Source: a virus
Virus record (IMG/VR): IMGVR_UViG_3300037234_000187
Coordinates: 1-50,726 of that record
Length of the DNA stretch: 50,726 bases
Direction: 5' to 3' (one strand)
Shown: in pieces, positions 13,683-22,183 of the stretch
How positions within the stretch are numbered: the first letter of the stretch is position 1
Layout of the letters: every line of letters starts with the position of its first letter
Notes under the pieces: model-generated
Told to the model about the DNA's origin: nothing
The model's database searches: none
Seen by the model: the letters and a program-made list of their open reading frames with translations, nothing else
Program-made: the position numbers and the translations under genes

Positions 13683-14596
13683 TAGTTCTCCTCGATTCCT
13701 TTAAATATGTGGGCGATTACATCTACGGTCCAGCCATCCCCTAGGATGCAGGCTGCCTCGTTTTTGGTTAGCCCGTCTGTATATCCAATAGGTACTGTCT
13801 GGCAGGCTTCTCTTTCGTGACTAGTCATATACCGTACACCGCCGTAGATACTCAAATCTACCTCAACTGCTAGTGCGTCAATCTCTTTAGCTGATTTCCC
13901 TTTGAAGTTTTCGTCGAAGTGTCTCTTTAATTGATTAAAGTGGTACTCAGATTTGAAGATCAGAGTGGTAAATCCAGTATTAAAATACCTGTGACACATT
14001 TTGATCGGGGTGGATAGTGGGCGTGAGTCACTTTCTAGTAACGTCCTAGCTTTATCCCTGTCCGAGAACCCATCAACTAGGAAATCGTTCAATTTCAAGC
14101 CCTTATCTACAGGTGTGCTGATGTTTGGAATGTTAGTCCAGTACAGTCGATGTCTTAGGTGGGGCGCAACTAGCTCCGAATTTATCACAACAGGTTCACA
14201 CCCAATGATCGAACTAACGAAGTCCTGATGTTCCTTCTTCATTCTAACATTCTCAAGTAGGAAGTATTTAGGTCTACAGGCTTTAAGCAATCTAACGTAC
14301 TCAAAGAATAGCCCACTCTTAACCCCATCTGTCCCGAGACGCTGCTTGTTAGCACCTGAGAAATCTTGACACGGGCTTCCACCGATAAGTAGATCTATCT
14401 TAGGTAGTTGCCATGCTCGTATCTTGGTAACGTCACCTAGTCTTTTATCCTTATCTTGAGGGTAGTTTCGGTCAGCCACTTTGATCGCATAGTCCTTGAT
14501 CTCAGCAGAGAAGTAGTTTCCCACTTCAATTCCTGCTTTCTCAAGTGCGATTCTCCCACACGACATCCCATCGAACAGACTTAGTACATCTAACAT
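13682..14596 (-). CDS. DNA (cytosine-5) methyltransferase
   Basis: Encodes 304 aa. Motif I is LSLFDGMSCGRIALEKAG (residues 5-22). Motif IV, GGSPCQDFSG, has the catalytic Cys76. Motif VI is LLENV (about 113-117) and motif VIII follows in LRHRLYWTNIP. The C-terminal motifs IX/X include YMTSHEREACQTVP. No partner restriction enzyme is seen, so it is an orphan enzyme. It is likely used to protect phage DNA against host restriction. Confidence 0.93.
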   Translation of the reverse strand: MLDVLSLFDGMSCGRIALEKAGIEVGNYFSAEIKDYAIKVADRNYPQDKDKRLGDVTKIRAWQLPKIDLLIGGSPCQDFSGANKQRLGTDGVKSGLFFEYVRLLKACRPKYFLLENVRMKKEHQDFVSSIIGCEPVVINSELVAPHLRHRLYWTNIPNISTPVDKGLKLNDFLVDGFSDRDKARTLLESDSRPLSTPIKMCHRYFNTGFTTLIFKSEYHFNQLKRHFDENFKGKSAKEIDALAVEVDLSIYGGVRYMTSHEREACQTVPIGYTDGLTKNEAACILGDGWTVDVIAHIFKGIEEN

Positions 14597-14901
14597 ATTT
14601 CCTCCACATCCCCGTCACTGTTCACAAAATACTGAACGCGATCCATAAGTGAACGATCCATCTCTTTACCAATCAGTCCAGCTTTCTTGTCACAGTAAGC
14701 AACTTCGTCCAGATAGAATCCAATATCATCGGAGTCTTCCCAGTTCTTGAAGAGTACCACATCTACATCTGGATTACATATGATCTGCTCACCAACCTCT
14801 AGATAGTTCTCACCTATATTTACACCTGTTCCTAGAGTTATCACCAAAGCTTTCACTTTAGGTATAATCTCGTAGGATACTGCTATTTCTTTGTAATCCA
14901 T
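14590..14901 (-). CDS. Hypothetical protein (103 aa)
   Basis: Acidic protein (MDYKEIAVSYEII...; NPDVDVVLFKNWEDSDD in the middle). Its 3' end overlaps the methyltransferase start by seven bases and its start overlaps the helicase stop (TAATG). No family recognised. Confidence 0.65.
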   Translation of the reverse strand: MDYKEIAVSYEIIPKVKALVITLGTGVNIGENYLEVGEQIICNPDVDVVLFKNWEDSDDIGFYLDEVAYCDKKAGLIGKEMDRSLMDRVQYFVNSDGDVEEIC

Positions 14902-16562
14902 TATTTGTCCCTCTCCTGAGCTAACAGGAAGTCATTAACTACTACATTTTCTGTAATTCTCTCCATTGTCAGCAATTTACTGGCAACGAGTCTAGCACCT
15001 TTGATCCCGTGCTTATTGTCGTATCTCCCCTCTGTGTAGTTCGGCACTTGGGTGGACATGAACTTCTTGAAGTCGGAATATCTGTGCTTTTCATTCCCAT
15101 ACAGTACTTTAAACACATCTTGTAATACGAATTTCGGTGTGACATATTCTGGGCCAAGTTCAAAGTACTCATCCAAAATGTGTTCATATTTCTCGGTATC
15201 TGGGGTGGTGATTGAATCGAACATTCTATCATCTACTTCTTTAGATACGATAATATTGTTTTGTGTCGGGCATAGTTTTCGGTAAGACGGGCCACAGGCG
15301 GCTAGGAATGCTGGCATCTCCGCAAGTAGTTTACCCTCGATCACATGTGCACTTGTTCCGTATGTAAATTGATCCGTGACCTCTTTCGGTAGGTTTTTAT
15401 TCCCAATTAATTCTTGAATCAATACACGGGATTTTTCATGTGTTTGGGTTACATCCAATTCAGGTTTATAGTTTGCACCCACTATCATTTTACAGTGGAC
15501 ACGCGCCATGAAGGGTGTTTGACCCTTAAACTCAATTGGTATGTTATCCCCACCCAGTGCTTGATGTACGATCCCTGTTCTAATTAGTGATGTGTTTTTA
15601 CAGTCAGGAACTGTGATCAGTCGTTTACCATAAATTTGACTACCGATAAATCTAGACTGGTTCGCTACCTTGTCATCAATCGATGTGGCCCCGTCCCGAA
15701 GGAAAGCTACGATGACATTGGTTATGGTTGATTTACCCGTCTGACCATTATCGTGCATCCAGTAAGCTTGTCTGGCCGTATTGTCTGCATCAAAGATTGA
15801 ATATATGTAGGCCATGAAAATCTCACGATCTTCGGGGTTGGGCATTCTAATATTCAGCCAATTAAACCATGTCGGGCAATCACCCTTTACCGCGTCCAAT
15901 ATGGATAGATCCGTGTAGACGAAAGCCGGTGTGTCAATATTATTGGTTATGATCTTAGGCGATTGAATTCTATAATGTATGCTGCCTAAGAAATACTCTG
16001 CAGTCTTCTTATAGTATTCAGCCAAAGTATATTGTGGGTATACTAGATTGTCACCAGATATTTTAGTATTCAGATCCCAGACTAATAATCCCACTTTACG
16101 CTTATGCTCATACCCTTCTCGAACCATTTGCATGTAGTGATGCTCCATGCAGTTGTAGGCATGGGGTGTTCCAGTCAGAGACACGAACATATCATCGGAG
16201 TTCTCCACTATACTATATACTTGGTTCTCATAGTTCTCGCGAAAATAAACCAGCTGCTTATTCTTTCGATCAGACAGGGCCCATCTAAAGTTAGCCAGTA
16301 GTTGATAATCTAAATTCGATAGTGCCTTCAAAGGCGTTGCCATTAAAGATTCATATATATAGTCTCCGGTACTGTCAAGTTTGGAACCGAACCAATCCTT
16401 AACAATTTTATGTGCGTCTTCGTATGTGGACTTCTGGTCCACCTCTTTAGTGATTAGTGAAGCGATGTCATCTATATGTATAGCCTTACGTCCGTTTGGC
16501 TTTTTATAGATCTCACCTTTCTTCACCTTATAGTTGTCGTCAAGATAGCTTGGTATTTGCAT
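14901..16562 (-). CDS. SF3-type replicative helicase (D5/P4 family)
   Basis: Encodes 553 aa. Walker A is MHDNGQTGKSTI (about residues 269-280). Downstream, SRFIGSQIYGKRLITVPDCKN carries the Walker B-like strand, and MARVHCKMIVGANYKPEL is motif C of superfamily 3 helicases (sensor Asn). The N-terminal 200 residues lack obvious primase catalytic motifs. With the family A polymerase and the ligase it completes the replisome. A strong GAGGAG precedes the ATG. It is the first gene of the leftward operon after the control region. Confidence 0.85.
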   Translation of the reverse strand: MQIPSYLDDNYKVKKGEIYKKPNGRKAIHIDDIASLITKEVDQKSTYEDAHKIVKDWFGSKLDSTGDYIYESLMATPLKALSNLDYQLLANFRWALSDRKNKQLVYFRENYENQVYSIVENSDDMFVSLTGTPHAYNCMEHHYMQMVREGYEHKRKVGLLVWDLNTKISGDNLVYPQYTLAEYYKKTAEYFLGSIHYRIQSPKIITNNIDTPAFVYTDLSILDAVKGDCPTWFNWLNIRMPNPEDREIFMAYIYSIFDADNTARQAYWMHDNGQTGKSTITNVIVAFLRDGATSIDDKVANQSRFIGSQIYGKRLITVPDCKNTSLIRTGIVHQALGGDNIPIEFKGQTPFMARVHCKMIVGANYKPELDVTQTHEKSRVLIQELIGNKNLPKEVTDQFTYGTSAHVIEGKLLAEMPAFLAACGPSYRKLCPTQNNIIVSKEVDDRMFDSITTPDTEKYEHILDEYFELGPEYVTPKFVLQDVFKVLYGNEKHRYSDFKKFMSTQVPNYTEGRYDNKHGIKGARLVASKLLTMERITENVVVNDFLLAQERDK

Positions 16563-16584
16563 AGTCTCCTCTGTGAATAATTAT

Positions 16585-16613
16585 AATTTAATCTAATGTG
16601 TTGTATTTGTCAA
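16585..16613 (-). promoter_or_regulatory. Leftward sigma70 promoter for the helicase operon
   Basis: TTGACA (16613-16608, minus strand), a 17-base spacer and TAAATT (16590-16585), 23 bases before the helicase ATG. A TATAAT lies a few bases further along. Confidence 0.75.
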
Positions 16614-16920
16614 GCACTTTATTTGGGACCAATGCGCCAGGCAAATTTTGCCTCCCATAGAAATCCCACTTTTCAAAAAAGTTAAAAACTAACACTAAAC
16701 ACCAAAAATGAAGATAGATACCATACCATATTTACGATAATATGGCATATGATTATACTGACCACCCTCCCTTCATAGGATGGAAAAATTTCTAGACGTA
16801 GTTGAGTCTTCCGACTCTAGTGACATTGTGGCACTTTGTATAAGGGTTAATCAGTTATTAATTCTTACGTATCTCAAATGTATACTATTATATGAATAAT
16901 GTCAAAGGTTATTTTACCTC

Positions 16921-16949
16921 TTGACAAAATAATATTTAAAGTATATATT
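16921..16949 (+). promoter_or_regulatory. Rightward sigma70 promoter
   Basis: Perfect TTGACA (16921-16926), a 17-base spacer and TATATT (16944-16949), 26 bases before the first rightward ATG. It drives the plus-strand operon 16976-22069. Confidence 0.85.
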
Positions 16950-16975
16950 GTAATCGAGTCAACAAAGGAGAAATT

Positions 16976-17503
16976 ATGAAACTAGAACCATCACTTACTG
17001 AAATACAGAACTACCTAGAGTCTAAACTTGCATCATGCATTCAACGGCGAGACGGCGCAGCAGATACACATGTTGCGGCAGCCAATGGTGGTCAGATATG
17101 TGTACTTAAAGAAATGATGAACTACCTTAAAGACCATGTGGTCGATATGCCGGTGATTGGCGACATCATGTACAATGATAAAACACTGGATGAAAACATA
17201 ATCACATGTACCGGACGTGTGAATGGGTACAAGGCACAGGTGGCTAGATATCAAAGATCACTAACTAAGGTCGCAAAGGAACTAGATAATCTAAAAGAGG
17301 AGAAGAAGGCACTAGAGGACATAGACAGTATTCCAATTTCAGATCACGCCTACCGTAGATACTTTGAAAGAGTACTGGGCTATGACATGAAACAGGTGGA
17401 CTCGGAGATCAAATCCAGGGTCGGTAGTAATGATAAGAGATTTAAAATTGCCATACGTAACCAAGAAATTAAAACGATAATAGTTAAATACCCTAAACAA
17501 TAA
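16976..17503 (+). CDS. Hypothetical phage protein with ISDHAYRRYFERV C-terminal domain
   Basis: Encodes 175 aa. The middle is a coiled coil (about residues 85-120, KVAKELDNLKEEKKALE). The C-terminal 60 residues (PISDHAYRRYFERVLGYDMKQV...) match a small domain I recall from many phage early proteins (typically ISDHA...RYLERV.G.D), which has no known activity. It is the first gene of the rightward operon. AAAGGAG lies six bases before the ATG. Confidence 0.7.
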   Translation: MKLEPSLTEIQNYLESKLASCIQRRDGAADTHVAAANGGQICVLKEMMNYLKDHVVDMPVIGDIMYNDKTLDENIITCTGRVNGYKAQVARYQRSLTKVAKELDNLKEEKKALEDIDSIPISDHAYRRYFERVLGYDMKQVDSEIKSRVGSNDKRFKIAIRNQEIKTIIVKYPKQ

Positions 17504-17516
17504 CAAAGGAACAATA

Positions 17517-18044
17517 ATGACAGAATTCGATAAATTACTAAACATGGTGGACGAGGATAATACCAAATCCCGAGAAATCATGATCAAGAAGAACCACGAT
17601 TACAGTGGTGAAAACCCTGAAGACCCTATGGCGAACTTCAATGCCGTTGAAGGGTTACTGGGTGTCTCAGCTGAAGTTGGGCAGATGGTACGCATCCAGG
17701 ACAAAATGTCTAGGATAGGCAACTTCCTCAAGGCTGGTAATCTGAAGGTATCTGACGAGAGTGTGGAAGACACTATATTGGATGCCATCAACTACCTGAG
17801 ACTTCTGAAGTTCAGGATGTCACAGCGCAAACTAGATAAGCCAAAATCCAACCCACGGGAAGACGCAATGAAAGCGGTAACTGCTGCACAATCTATTGGC
17901 ATTCTTACATCCGCGGATGATGGAGCAGCAGACATCTCCCAAACTTACCCAGCCAGCACTAAGTTTAAATTCTGTGGAAATACTGGTTTGAAATTAACCC
18001 TATGTCCATGTAACGACTGTTTAAAACGATCAACTGGAGGTTAA
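17517..18044 (+). CDS. DUF1599/Nmad1-like protein, possible nucleotide pyrophosphatase
   Basis: Encodes 175 aa. KKNHDYSGENPEDPMANF (about residues 24-41) and the later helix VEDTILDAINYLRLL (about 80-94) fit the nucleotide-modification-associated domain 1 family, distantly related to MazG-type enzymes. The C-terminal 60 residues form a separate part with Cys motifs (CGNTG, then LCPCNDCL) that could bind zinc. It may act on modified or alarm nucleotides. Fourteen bases separate it from its upstream neighbour. Confidence 0.6.
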   Translation: MTEFDKLLNMVDEDNTKSREIMIKKNHDYSGENPEDPMANFNAVEGLLGVSAEVGQMVRIQDKMSRIGNFLKAGNLKVSDESVEDTILDAINYLRLLKFRMSQRKLDKPKSNPREDAMKAVTAAQSIGILTSADDGAADISQTYPASTKFKFCGNTGLKLTLCPCNDCLKRSTGG

Positions 18045-18046
18045 AG

Positions 18047-18940
18047 ATGCTATTTGATAAATTTCAACACATTAAGAAATGGGGCGACCCCATGGTAAAG
18101 AACGTGGAGCTAGGTGAGTGCCTAGTCTTCCCTAAGATCGATGGAACCAACGCTTCTGTCTGGTTGGGTAATGATATCACACTACGTGCGGGATCTCGTA
18201 CACGGGAACTGTCATTGGACAAGGACAATGCTGGATTTTACGCTTGGGCTCGTAGACAATCTCATTTGTTGGACTTCCTCATCGCCAATTCAGATATGAG
18301 ACTATTTGGTGAATGGCTCGTCCCACATTCCCTGAAATCCTACCGTGATGATGCTTGGAGAAACTTCTACGTGTTTGACGTTAAGGTTGGTGACACATAT
18401 CTACCTTATGAGGAGTATGCCCCACTTCTAGAGGCTGCTGGCATTGAATACATCATGCCGATTGCTACAATCAAGAACGGCAGCTACGAGCAGTTTGTAC
18501 ACCAATTGCAGCATAATACATATCTAATTCAGGACGGACAGGGTTCTGGTGAAGGTATTGTGATCAAGAACTACAAATTCCGTAACCGAAACATGGATCA
18601 GCAGTGGGCCAAGATCGTAACATCCGAGTTCAAAGAAAAGCATTTCCGTGCGATGGGTGCGAATGAGGTTGACGGTGCCAAGATGGTAGAAGAGACTATC
18701 ACCAAGGACTACTGCACACAAGCCCTATGTGAAAAGGTTAAGGCTAAGATCGAGCTAGACCGTGGTGAGTGGACTAAACGATGTATCCCGCAATTAATGT
18801 CCACAGTCTTATATGATATTATCAATGAAGACATGTGGGCCATACTGAAGGAGCATAAAAACCCTACAATCAACTTCGCCACACTTCGATATCTGGTACA
18901 GGCCCAGATCCGTGAACATTTACCTGAGGTATTTAGATGA
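18047..18940 (+). CDS. RNA ligase, T4 Rnl2-like nucleotidyltransferase
   Basis: Encodes 297 aa. The superfamily motifs are in order: motif I FPKIDGTNASVW (nucleophile Lys30), motif III-like RLFGEWLV (about 85-92), motif IV EGIVIK (about 169-174) and motif V WAKIV (about 187-191). KxDGTN is typical of Rnl2-type RNA ligases. It seals 3'-OH/5'-phosphate RNA ends. The nearby phosphoesterase and kinase suggest a tRNA-repair pathway against host anticodon nucleases. GGAGG precedes the start. Confidence 0.85.
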   Translation: MLFDKFQHIKKWGDPMVKNVELGECLVFPKIDGTNASVWLGNDITLRAGSRTRELSLDKDNAGFYAWARRQSHLLDFLIANSDMRLFGEWLVPHSLKSYRDDAWRNFYVFDVKVGDTYLPYEEYAPLLEAAGIEYIMPIATIKNGSYEQFVHQLQHNTYLIQDGQGSGEGIVIKNYKFRNRNMDQQWAKIVTSEFKEKHFRAMGANEVDGAKMVEETITKDYCTQALCEKVKAKIELDRGEWTKRCIPQLMSTVLYDIINEDMWAILKEHKNPTINFATLRYLVQAQIREHLPEVFR

Positions 18941-19230
18941 TTAAAGTTATCCCAAATTATAGTATCATTGTCCCTTGCCACCATTGTGCCAGTAGAAACC
19001 AATTAGCAGACTACCGGAAATCTCAATGCACCGAATGTGGTCGAGATGTATTCCATGAAGGGCAAACGAATGAAATTAAGTCCAAGATTTGGGCTCTAAA
19101 TTTCACCAATTGGCTATTGTCACCCGTTGCATGGCTGGCATCTAAATTGGATAGCATTGAAGTCGTAAAAGGTGTAGCCTTCTACGAGTACCGTGACGGC
19201 AAGTTCAACGTGGACATTAGGCGTGTCTAG
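18937..19230 (+). CDS. Small zinc-ribbon protein (97 aa)
   Basis: Two Cys pairs, PCHHCAS (residues 13-19) and QCTECGRD (about 30-37), form a zinc ribbon. A hydrophobic, Trp-rich helix follows (WALNFTNWLLSPVAWLASKL), which could associate with membrane. The start overlaps the ligase stop as ATGA. Function unknown. Confidence 0.65.
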   Translation: MIKVIPNYSIIVPCHHCASRNQLADYRKSQCTECGRDVFHEGQTNEIKSKIWALNFTNWLLSPVAWLASKLDSIEVVKGVAFYEYRDGKFNVDIRRV

Positions 19231-19723
19231 GGTATTTACAATTTCAGACCTACATCTTGGCCACGGAAACGTGGCTAGGTTGAGAGGCTTTGAGAACGTG
19301 GAGTGCCAATTCATAATGTTACGTAGACATTGGAATGAAGCTGTACATCCTAAAGATCTAGTGTTGATCTTGGGTGACATCACTTTGGAGACTCCCGTGT
19401 TCTACGAAATGTTGGATCACCTGAATGGCCGTAAGAAAGTTGTGATGGGTAATCACGATAGCCCTAAACACTGTCGTAAGTTACTGGAGCATGTCGAGCA
19501 GGTTTGTGGTTCAATTGAATATAAGCGAGGAGTAATCCTAACCCATATCCCGATCCATGAATCGCAGATGGGAAGGTTCTGGCTGAATATCCACGGGCAC
19601 GTACACTCGGAAAGTCTAGATGATAATCGATATGTGAATGTAAGTGCTGAGGCTGTAGATTACACCCCAGTTGACATTCACCAATTAATTAAAAGGAGTA
19701 AAGATGATCGTAAGAATCTATAG
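19223..19723 (+). CDS. Calcineurin-like metallophosphoesterase
   Basis: Encodes 166 aa, choosing the GTG at 19223 so that the protein begins just before VFTISDLHLGH. The motifs are complete: DLHLGHGN, ILGDI, MGNHDS, THIPIH and NIHGHVHSE. In this operon, between RNA ligase and a P-loop kinase, it could supply the 2',3'-phosphatase or phosphodiesterase step of RNA repair, as the central domain of bacterial Pnkp does. A general phosphodiesterase role is also possible. Confidence 0.85.
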   Translation: MSRVFTISDLHLGHGNVARLRGFENVECQFIMLRRHWNEAVHPKDLVLILGDITLETPVFYEMLDHLNGRKKVVMGNHDSPKHCRKLLEHVEQVCGSIEYKRGVILTHIPIHESQMGRFWLNIHGHVHSESLDDNRYVNVSAEAVDYTPVDIHQLIKRSKDDRKNL

Positions 19724-20090
19724 GGGATTACCTGGATCGGGCAAGACCACAGAAGCTAAGAAGAATTCTGGGTTCCATATCGAGGAAGATATGCTTCACA
19801 TTAAAAATGGGATATATACCTTCAGATCTGACAAGGTTAAAGATGCGCATGACTGGTGCCATAATCAATTTATGGCTGCATTGGCCAACAACATGGATGT
19901 ATCTATTTCCAATACGTTCACCCGTAGGTGGGAATTCGAGAGGTATATATATCTAGCAGAAAGGTGCGAGGCATCCGTAATCGTATACCGAATGACCGGG
20001 GAATATGGTAGCGTACACGGTGTACCCGATGACGTGTTTGCCAAGATGGAAGAGCGGTTCGAGGATTTTAAAGGGGAGATATTCATATGA
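19704..20090 (+). CDS. P-loop kinase, polynucleotide kinase-like
   Basis: Encodes 128 aa. Walker A is GLPGSGKTT (residues 8-16), as in the T4 Pnk and Pnkp kinase domains. ISNTFTRRWEFERY (about residues 67-80) resembles the region with the phospho-acceptor-binding Asp/Asn and a basic lid. The 3' phosphatase domain of T4 Pnk is absent. It would phosphorylate RNA 5'-OH ends before ligation. It overlaps the phosphoesterase gene by 20 bases. Confidence 0.75.
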   Translation: MIVRIYRGLPGSGKTTEAKKNSGFHIEEDMLHIKNGIYTFRSDKVKDAHDWCHNQFMAALANNMDVSISNTFTRRWEFERYIYLAERCEASVIVYRMTGEYGSVHGVPDDVFAKMEERFEDFKGEIFI

Positions 20091-20314
20091 TAATGGATGC
20101 AGACTTCCACGGTGACGGTGGGACGTTACAAGCCATTGGCGGTGACTATACTGAATCTGAATTCCTTGAGTACGGTAAAGATTCACGTAAGATATCAAGA
20201 CAGATCATTATGACCATAGATGAGATGTCAGTCGCGGCTAAACTTAGCGGTGTTAGTAGATCCGAACTTATTAAACTGGTTACTCAGACTGCGGCTAGGT
20301 TGGGTATGAAGTGA
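20087..20314 (+). CDS. Hypothetical protein (75 aa)
   Basis: ATGA overlap with the kinase gene. The C half (MTIDEMSVAAKLSGVSRSELIKLVTQTAARLG) looks like a ribbon-helix-helix or small helical DNA-binding unit. This is only a sequence impression. The N half is acidic and glycine-rich. Confidence 0.6.
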   Translation: MIMDADFHGDGGTLQAIGGDYTESEFLEYGKDSRKISRQIIMTIDEMSVAAKLSGVSRSELIKLVTQTAARLGMK

Positions 20315-20760
20315 ACGGATTAAAAAATCGACTAAAAAAGAAGTCAACCAAGAAACCCCGTAATGATTTCGAGCATATCTACCAATGTAGGATCATGGTG
20401 TGGAGGGATTTAAACCTCCACAACTGGCCCAATCTCTGGTTACTACACTCGATACCAAATGGTGGTAAAAGATCGGTTACAACGGCTGTGAGCCTTAAAA
20501 ACGAGGGTGTCTTGTCTGGAGTATGTGATCTATTCTTACCAGTAGCTCGATGTGGGTATCACGGGCTCTACATAGAAATGAAGCACGATAAGGTGAAACC
20601 CAAGAGCGTTATCTCGGCAACACAGAAGAAATTCCTTGCAGCGACAGCAGAAGAGGGTTATCTTTCTAAAGTGTGCTACAACGATACACAAGCAATAAAC
20701 TTAATTGAGGAATATATAAGTGGAAAATATAATAAGAGAACTCCAGGTTACGAACTCTAA
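20311..20760 (+). CDS. VRR-NUC domain nuclease
   Basis: Encodes 149 aa from a GTG that overlaps the previous stop (GTGA). The VRR-NUC motifs are present: LHSIPNGG, then LKNEGVLSGVCDLFLP (catalytic Asp about residue 74) and GLYIEMKHD (Glu-x-Lys), followed by SATQKKFLAA. It is a PD-(D/E)XK nuclease, probably acting on branched DNA (Holliday junctions or flaps) in late replication. Its 3' end overlaps the ligase gene by 41 bases. Confidence 0.85.
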   Translation: MNGLKNRLKKKSTKKPRNDFEHIYQCRIMVWRDLNLHNWPNLWLLHSIPNGGKRSVTTAVSLKNEGVLSGVCDLFLPVARCGYHGLYIEMKHDKVKPKSVISATQKKFLAATAEEGYLSKVCYNDTQAINLIEEYISGKYNKRTPGYEL

Positions 20761-22069
20761 AAATGAGAAACATGAAATTCTGGAAAAACACAAAGACAAC
20801 AAGTTGTTCCAAGAAATCCTAAAGGCTACTTACACTAAACAGATCACATATGGTGTAGGTCGATCCGTGCTGGATGCCGATCTGGATAAAGGCCCGTATG
20901 AATTGACATCCAATACTTGGGTACACGTACACCGACTATTGACTGCACTAAGTGGGGGATTGTCTGGAGGTGGTGCCGGTAATAAAGTACTAGAGGTTCT
21001 ACGCGCTTTCCGCAAAGATTCACAAGATATTGTACGTAATATACTACTTCGCGACCAGAAGTGCGGGATCTCGGCCAAGTCAATCAATAAGGTTTTTGGT
21101 AAGAATTTCATACCTGCAGTACCGTACATGGGATGTACACCATATTCCAAGAAGAAGGTGGACAATCTATTCGCAAAACATGATTACTTGATCTCTCAGG
21201 TGAAAATGGATGGGTTATTCTGTAATGCCGTTAATTCCAACAGTGGTGAGCTAAGTATGCAAACCAGACAGGGTACCGAATTCGGGCAGAACTTTATTGA
21301 TTACTTCAAAATCCTAGAGGATTGTCTGAGTGGATTAGTATTTAACGGTGAGTTCACTATACCTGGAATGGATCGGCAAACATCCAATGGATTGATTAAT
21401 AGTTATGTGAAGAATCCAGAACTACCCATAGTTCATAATATTGTCTACACTGTCTGGGATATACTAGATATCAATGAGTATGAATCAGGTCAGTCAGAGG
21501 TTAACTATGAATACCGATTAGGCGCGGTGCAGATCGAGCTAGGGAACATTCAGTCGAACAAGATTAAACTCATTGAGTCCAAATATGTACGAACAGTAGC
21601 CGAAGCCCACTCACATTTCGCAGAAATGGTTAAGCGTGGTGAAGAAGGTACTGTACTGAAAGCACCAGATGGTGAATGGGTTGATAAGAAACCAGTATGG
21701 CAGATCAAATTCAAACCTGAGGAATTTTATGACCTCAAGATAGTAGGATTCAATTATGGGAAGAAGGGAACTAAGAATGAGCATCGCATTTCCTCACTAC
21801 TTGTCACAGATGCCAATGAGTGTGTTACCGCCAGAGCCCAGGGACTCAAAGAAGGCCAGATGGAAGACATCACAGCCAACCAAGATTACTACATGGGGAA
21901 AGTTGCGATTATCAAGTGTAACGGCCTTAGCAGTGATCGAGACGGCAATTATTCACTTATGTCACCAGTGTATACGGGCCTGCACGAGTCTAAATCCGAG
22001 CCAAACACATTTGAAGAATGTAAAGAAATTCACGAAATGAATTTAGGTATTGACAATTTAGAGAAATAA
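20720..22069 (+). CDS. ATP-dependent DNA ligase
   Basis: Encodes 449 aa, GTG start with GAGGAATATATAA upstream. Motif I is VKMDGLF (Lys162 nucleophile). Motif III lies in FNGEFTI, motif IV is EGTVLK and motif V is WQIKFKP. The N-terminal 150 residues form a helical DNA-binding domain, as in T4 gp30 (487 aa). The C-terminal OB fold runs to the end. It seals nicks in lagging-strand and repair DNA. It is the last gene of the rightward operon. Confidence 0.93.
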   Translation: MENIIRELQVTNSKNEKHEILEKHKDNKLFQEILKATYTKQITYGVGRSVLDADLDKGPYELTSNTWVHVHRLLTALSGGLSGGGAGNKVLEVLRAFRKDSQDIVRNILLRDQKCGISAKSINKVFGKNFIPAVPYMGCTPYSKKKVDNLFAKHDYLISQVKMDGLFCNAVNSNSGELSMQTRQGTEFGQNFIDYFKILEDCLSGLVFNGEFTIPGMDRQTSNGLINSYVKNPELPIVHNIVYTVWDILDINEYESGQSEVNYEYRLGAVQIELGNIQSNKIKLIESKYVRTVAEAHSHFAEMVKRGEEGTVLKAPDGEWVDKKPVWQIKFKPEEFYDLKIVGFNYGKKGTKNEHRISSLLVTDANECVTARAQGLKEGQMEDITANQDYYMGKVAIIKCNGLSSDRDGNYSLMSPVYTGLHESKSEPNTFEECKEIHEMNLGIDNLEK

Positions 22070-22078
22070 GAGTATATT

Positions 22079-22118
22079 GAAGTAGTACCGAAGAGTGCTC
22101 TCTCACTCCGGTAGTACT
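22079..22118 (+). terminator. Hairpin after the ligase gene
   Basis: An imperfect inverted repeat, AAGTAGTACCG...CGGTAGTACTT, with an inner AGTG/CACT and a CTCTCT loop. It lacks a T tract. It lies just after the ligase stop and before the stronger terminator. Confidence 0.45.
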
Positions 22119-22138
22119 TACAATATAAAATCATTTTG

Positions 22139-22181
22139 AAACCACCTACTGCTCATCTGGGGCTTGGGTGGTTTTTTTTTT
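22139..22181 (+). terminator. Intrinsic terminator between convergent operons
   Basis: Stem AAACCACC/GGTGGTTT with a 20-base loop, followed by about ten T on the plus strand. It ends the rightward operon. On the minus strand a short TTTC follows the same stem, so it probably also weakens read-through of the late leftward transcript. Confidence 0.85.
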
Positions 22182-22183
22182 AT

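Larger units (their letters stand above)
16563..16975. promoter_or_regulatory. Divergent early control region
   Basis: A 413-base AT-rich gap between the leftward and rightward early operons, without a credible gene. It holds a leftward promoter, a rightward promoter and three inverted repeats that could be operators or hairpins: AGGCAAA-T-TTTGCCT (16639-16653), CCATAT-8-ATATGG (16726-16745) and GAGTC-TTCC-GACTC (16804-16817). This is where an early regulator, or the origin melting region, could act. Confidence 0.7.

Noticed and set aside
20830-21165. 111-aa minus-strand frame opposite the DNA ligase gene
   Set aside because: Antisense to the ligase motifs, composition unlike a protein and no ribosome binding site.
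21756-22040. 94-aa plus-strand frame in the ligase C-terminal part
   Set aside because: Overlaps the ligase OB-fold region in another frame and has no start signal of its own.
16976-22069. Lysogeny or host genes in the plus-strand block
   Set aside because: All recognisable products are phage replication and RNA-repair enzymes; no integrase or repressor pattern was found.
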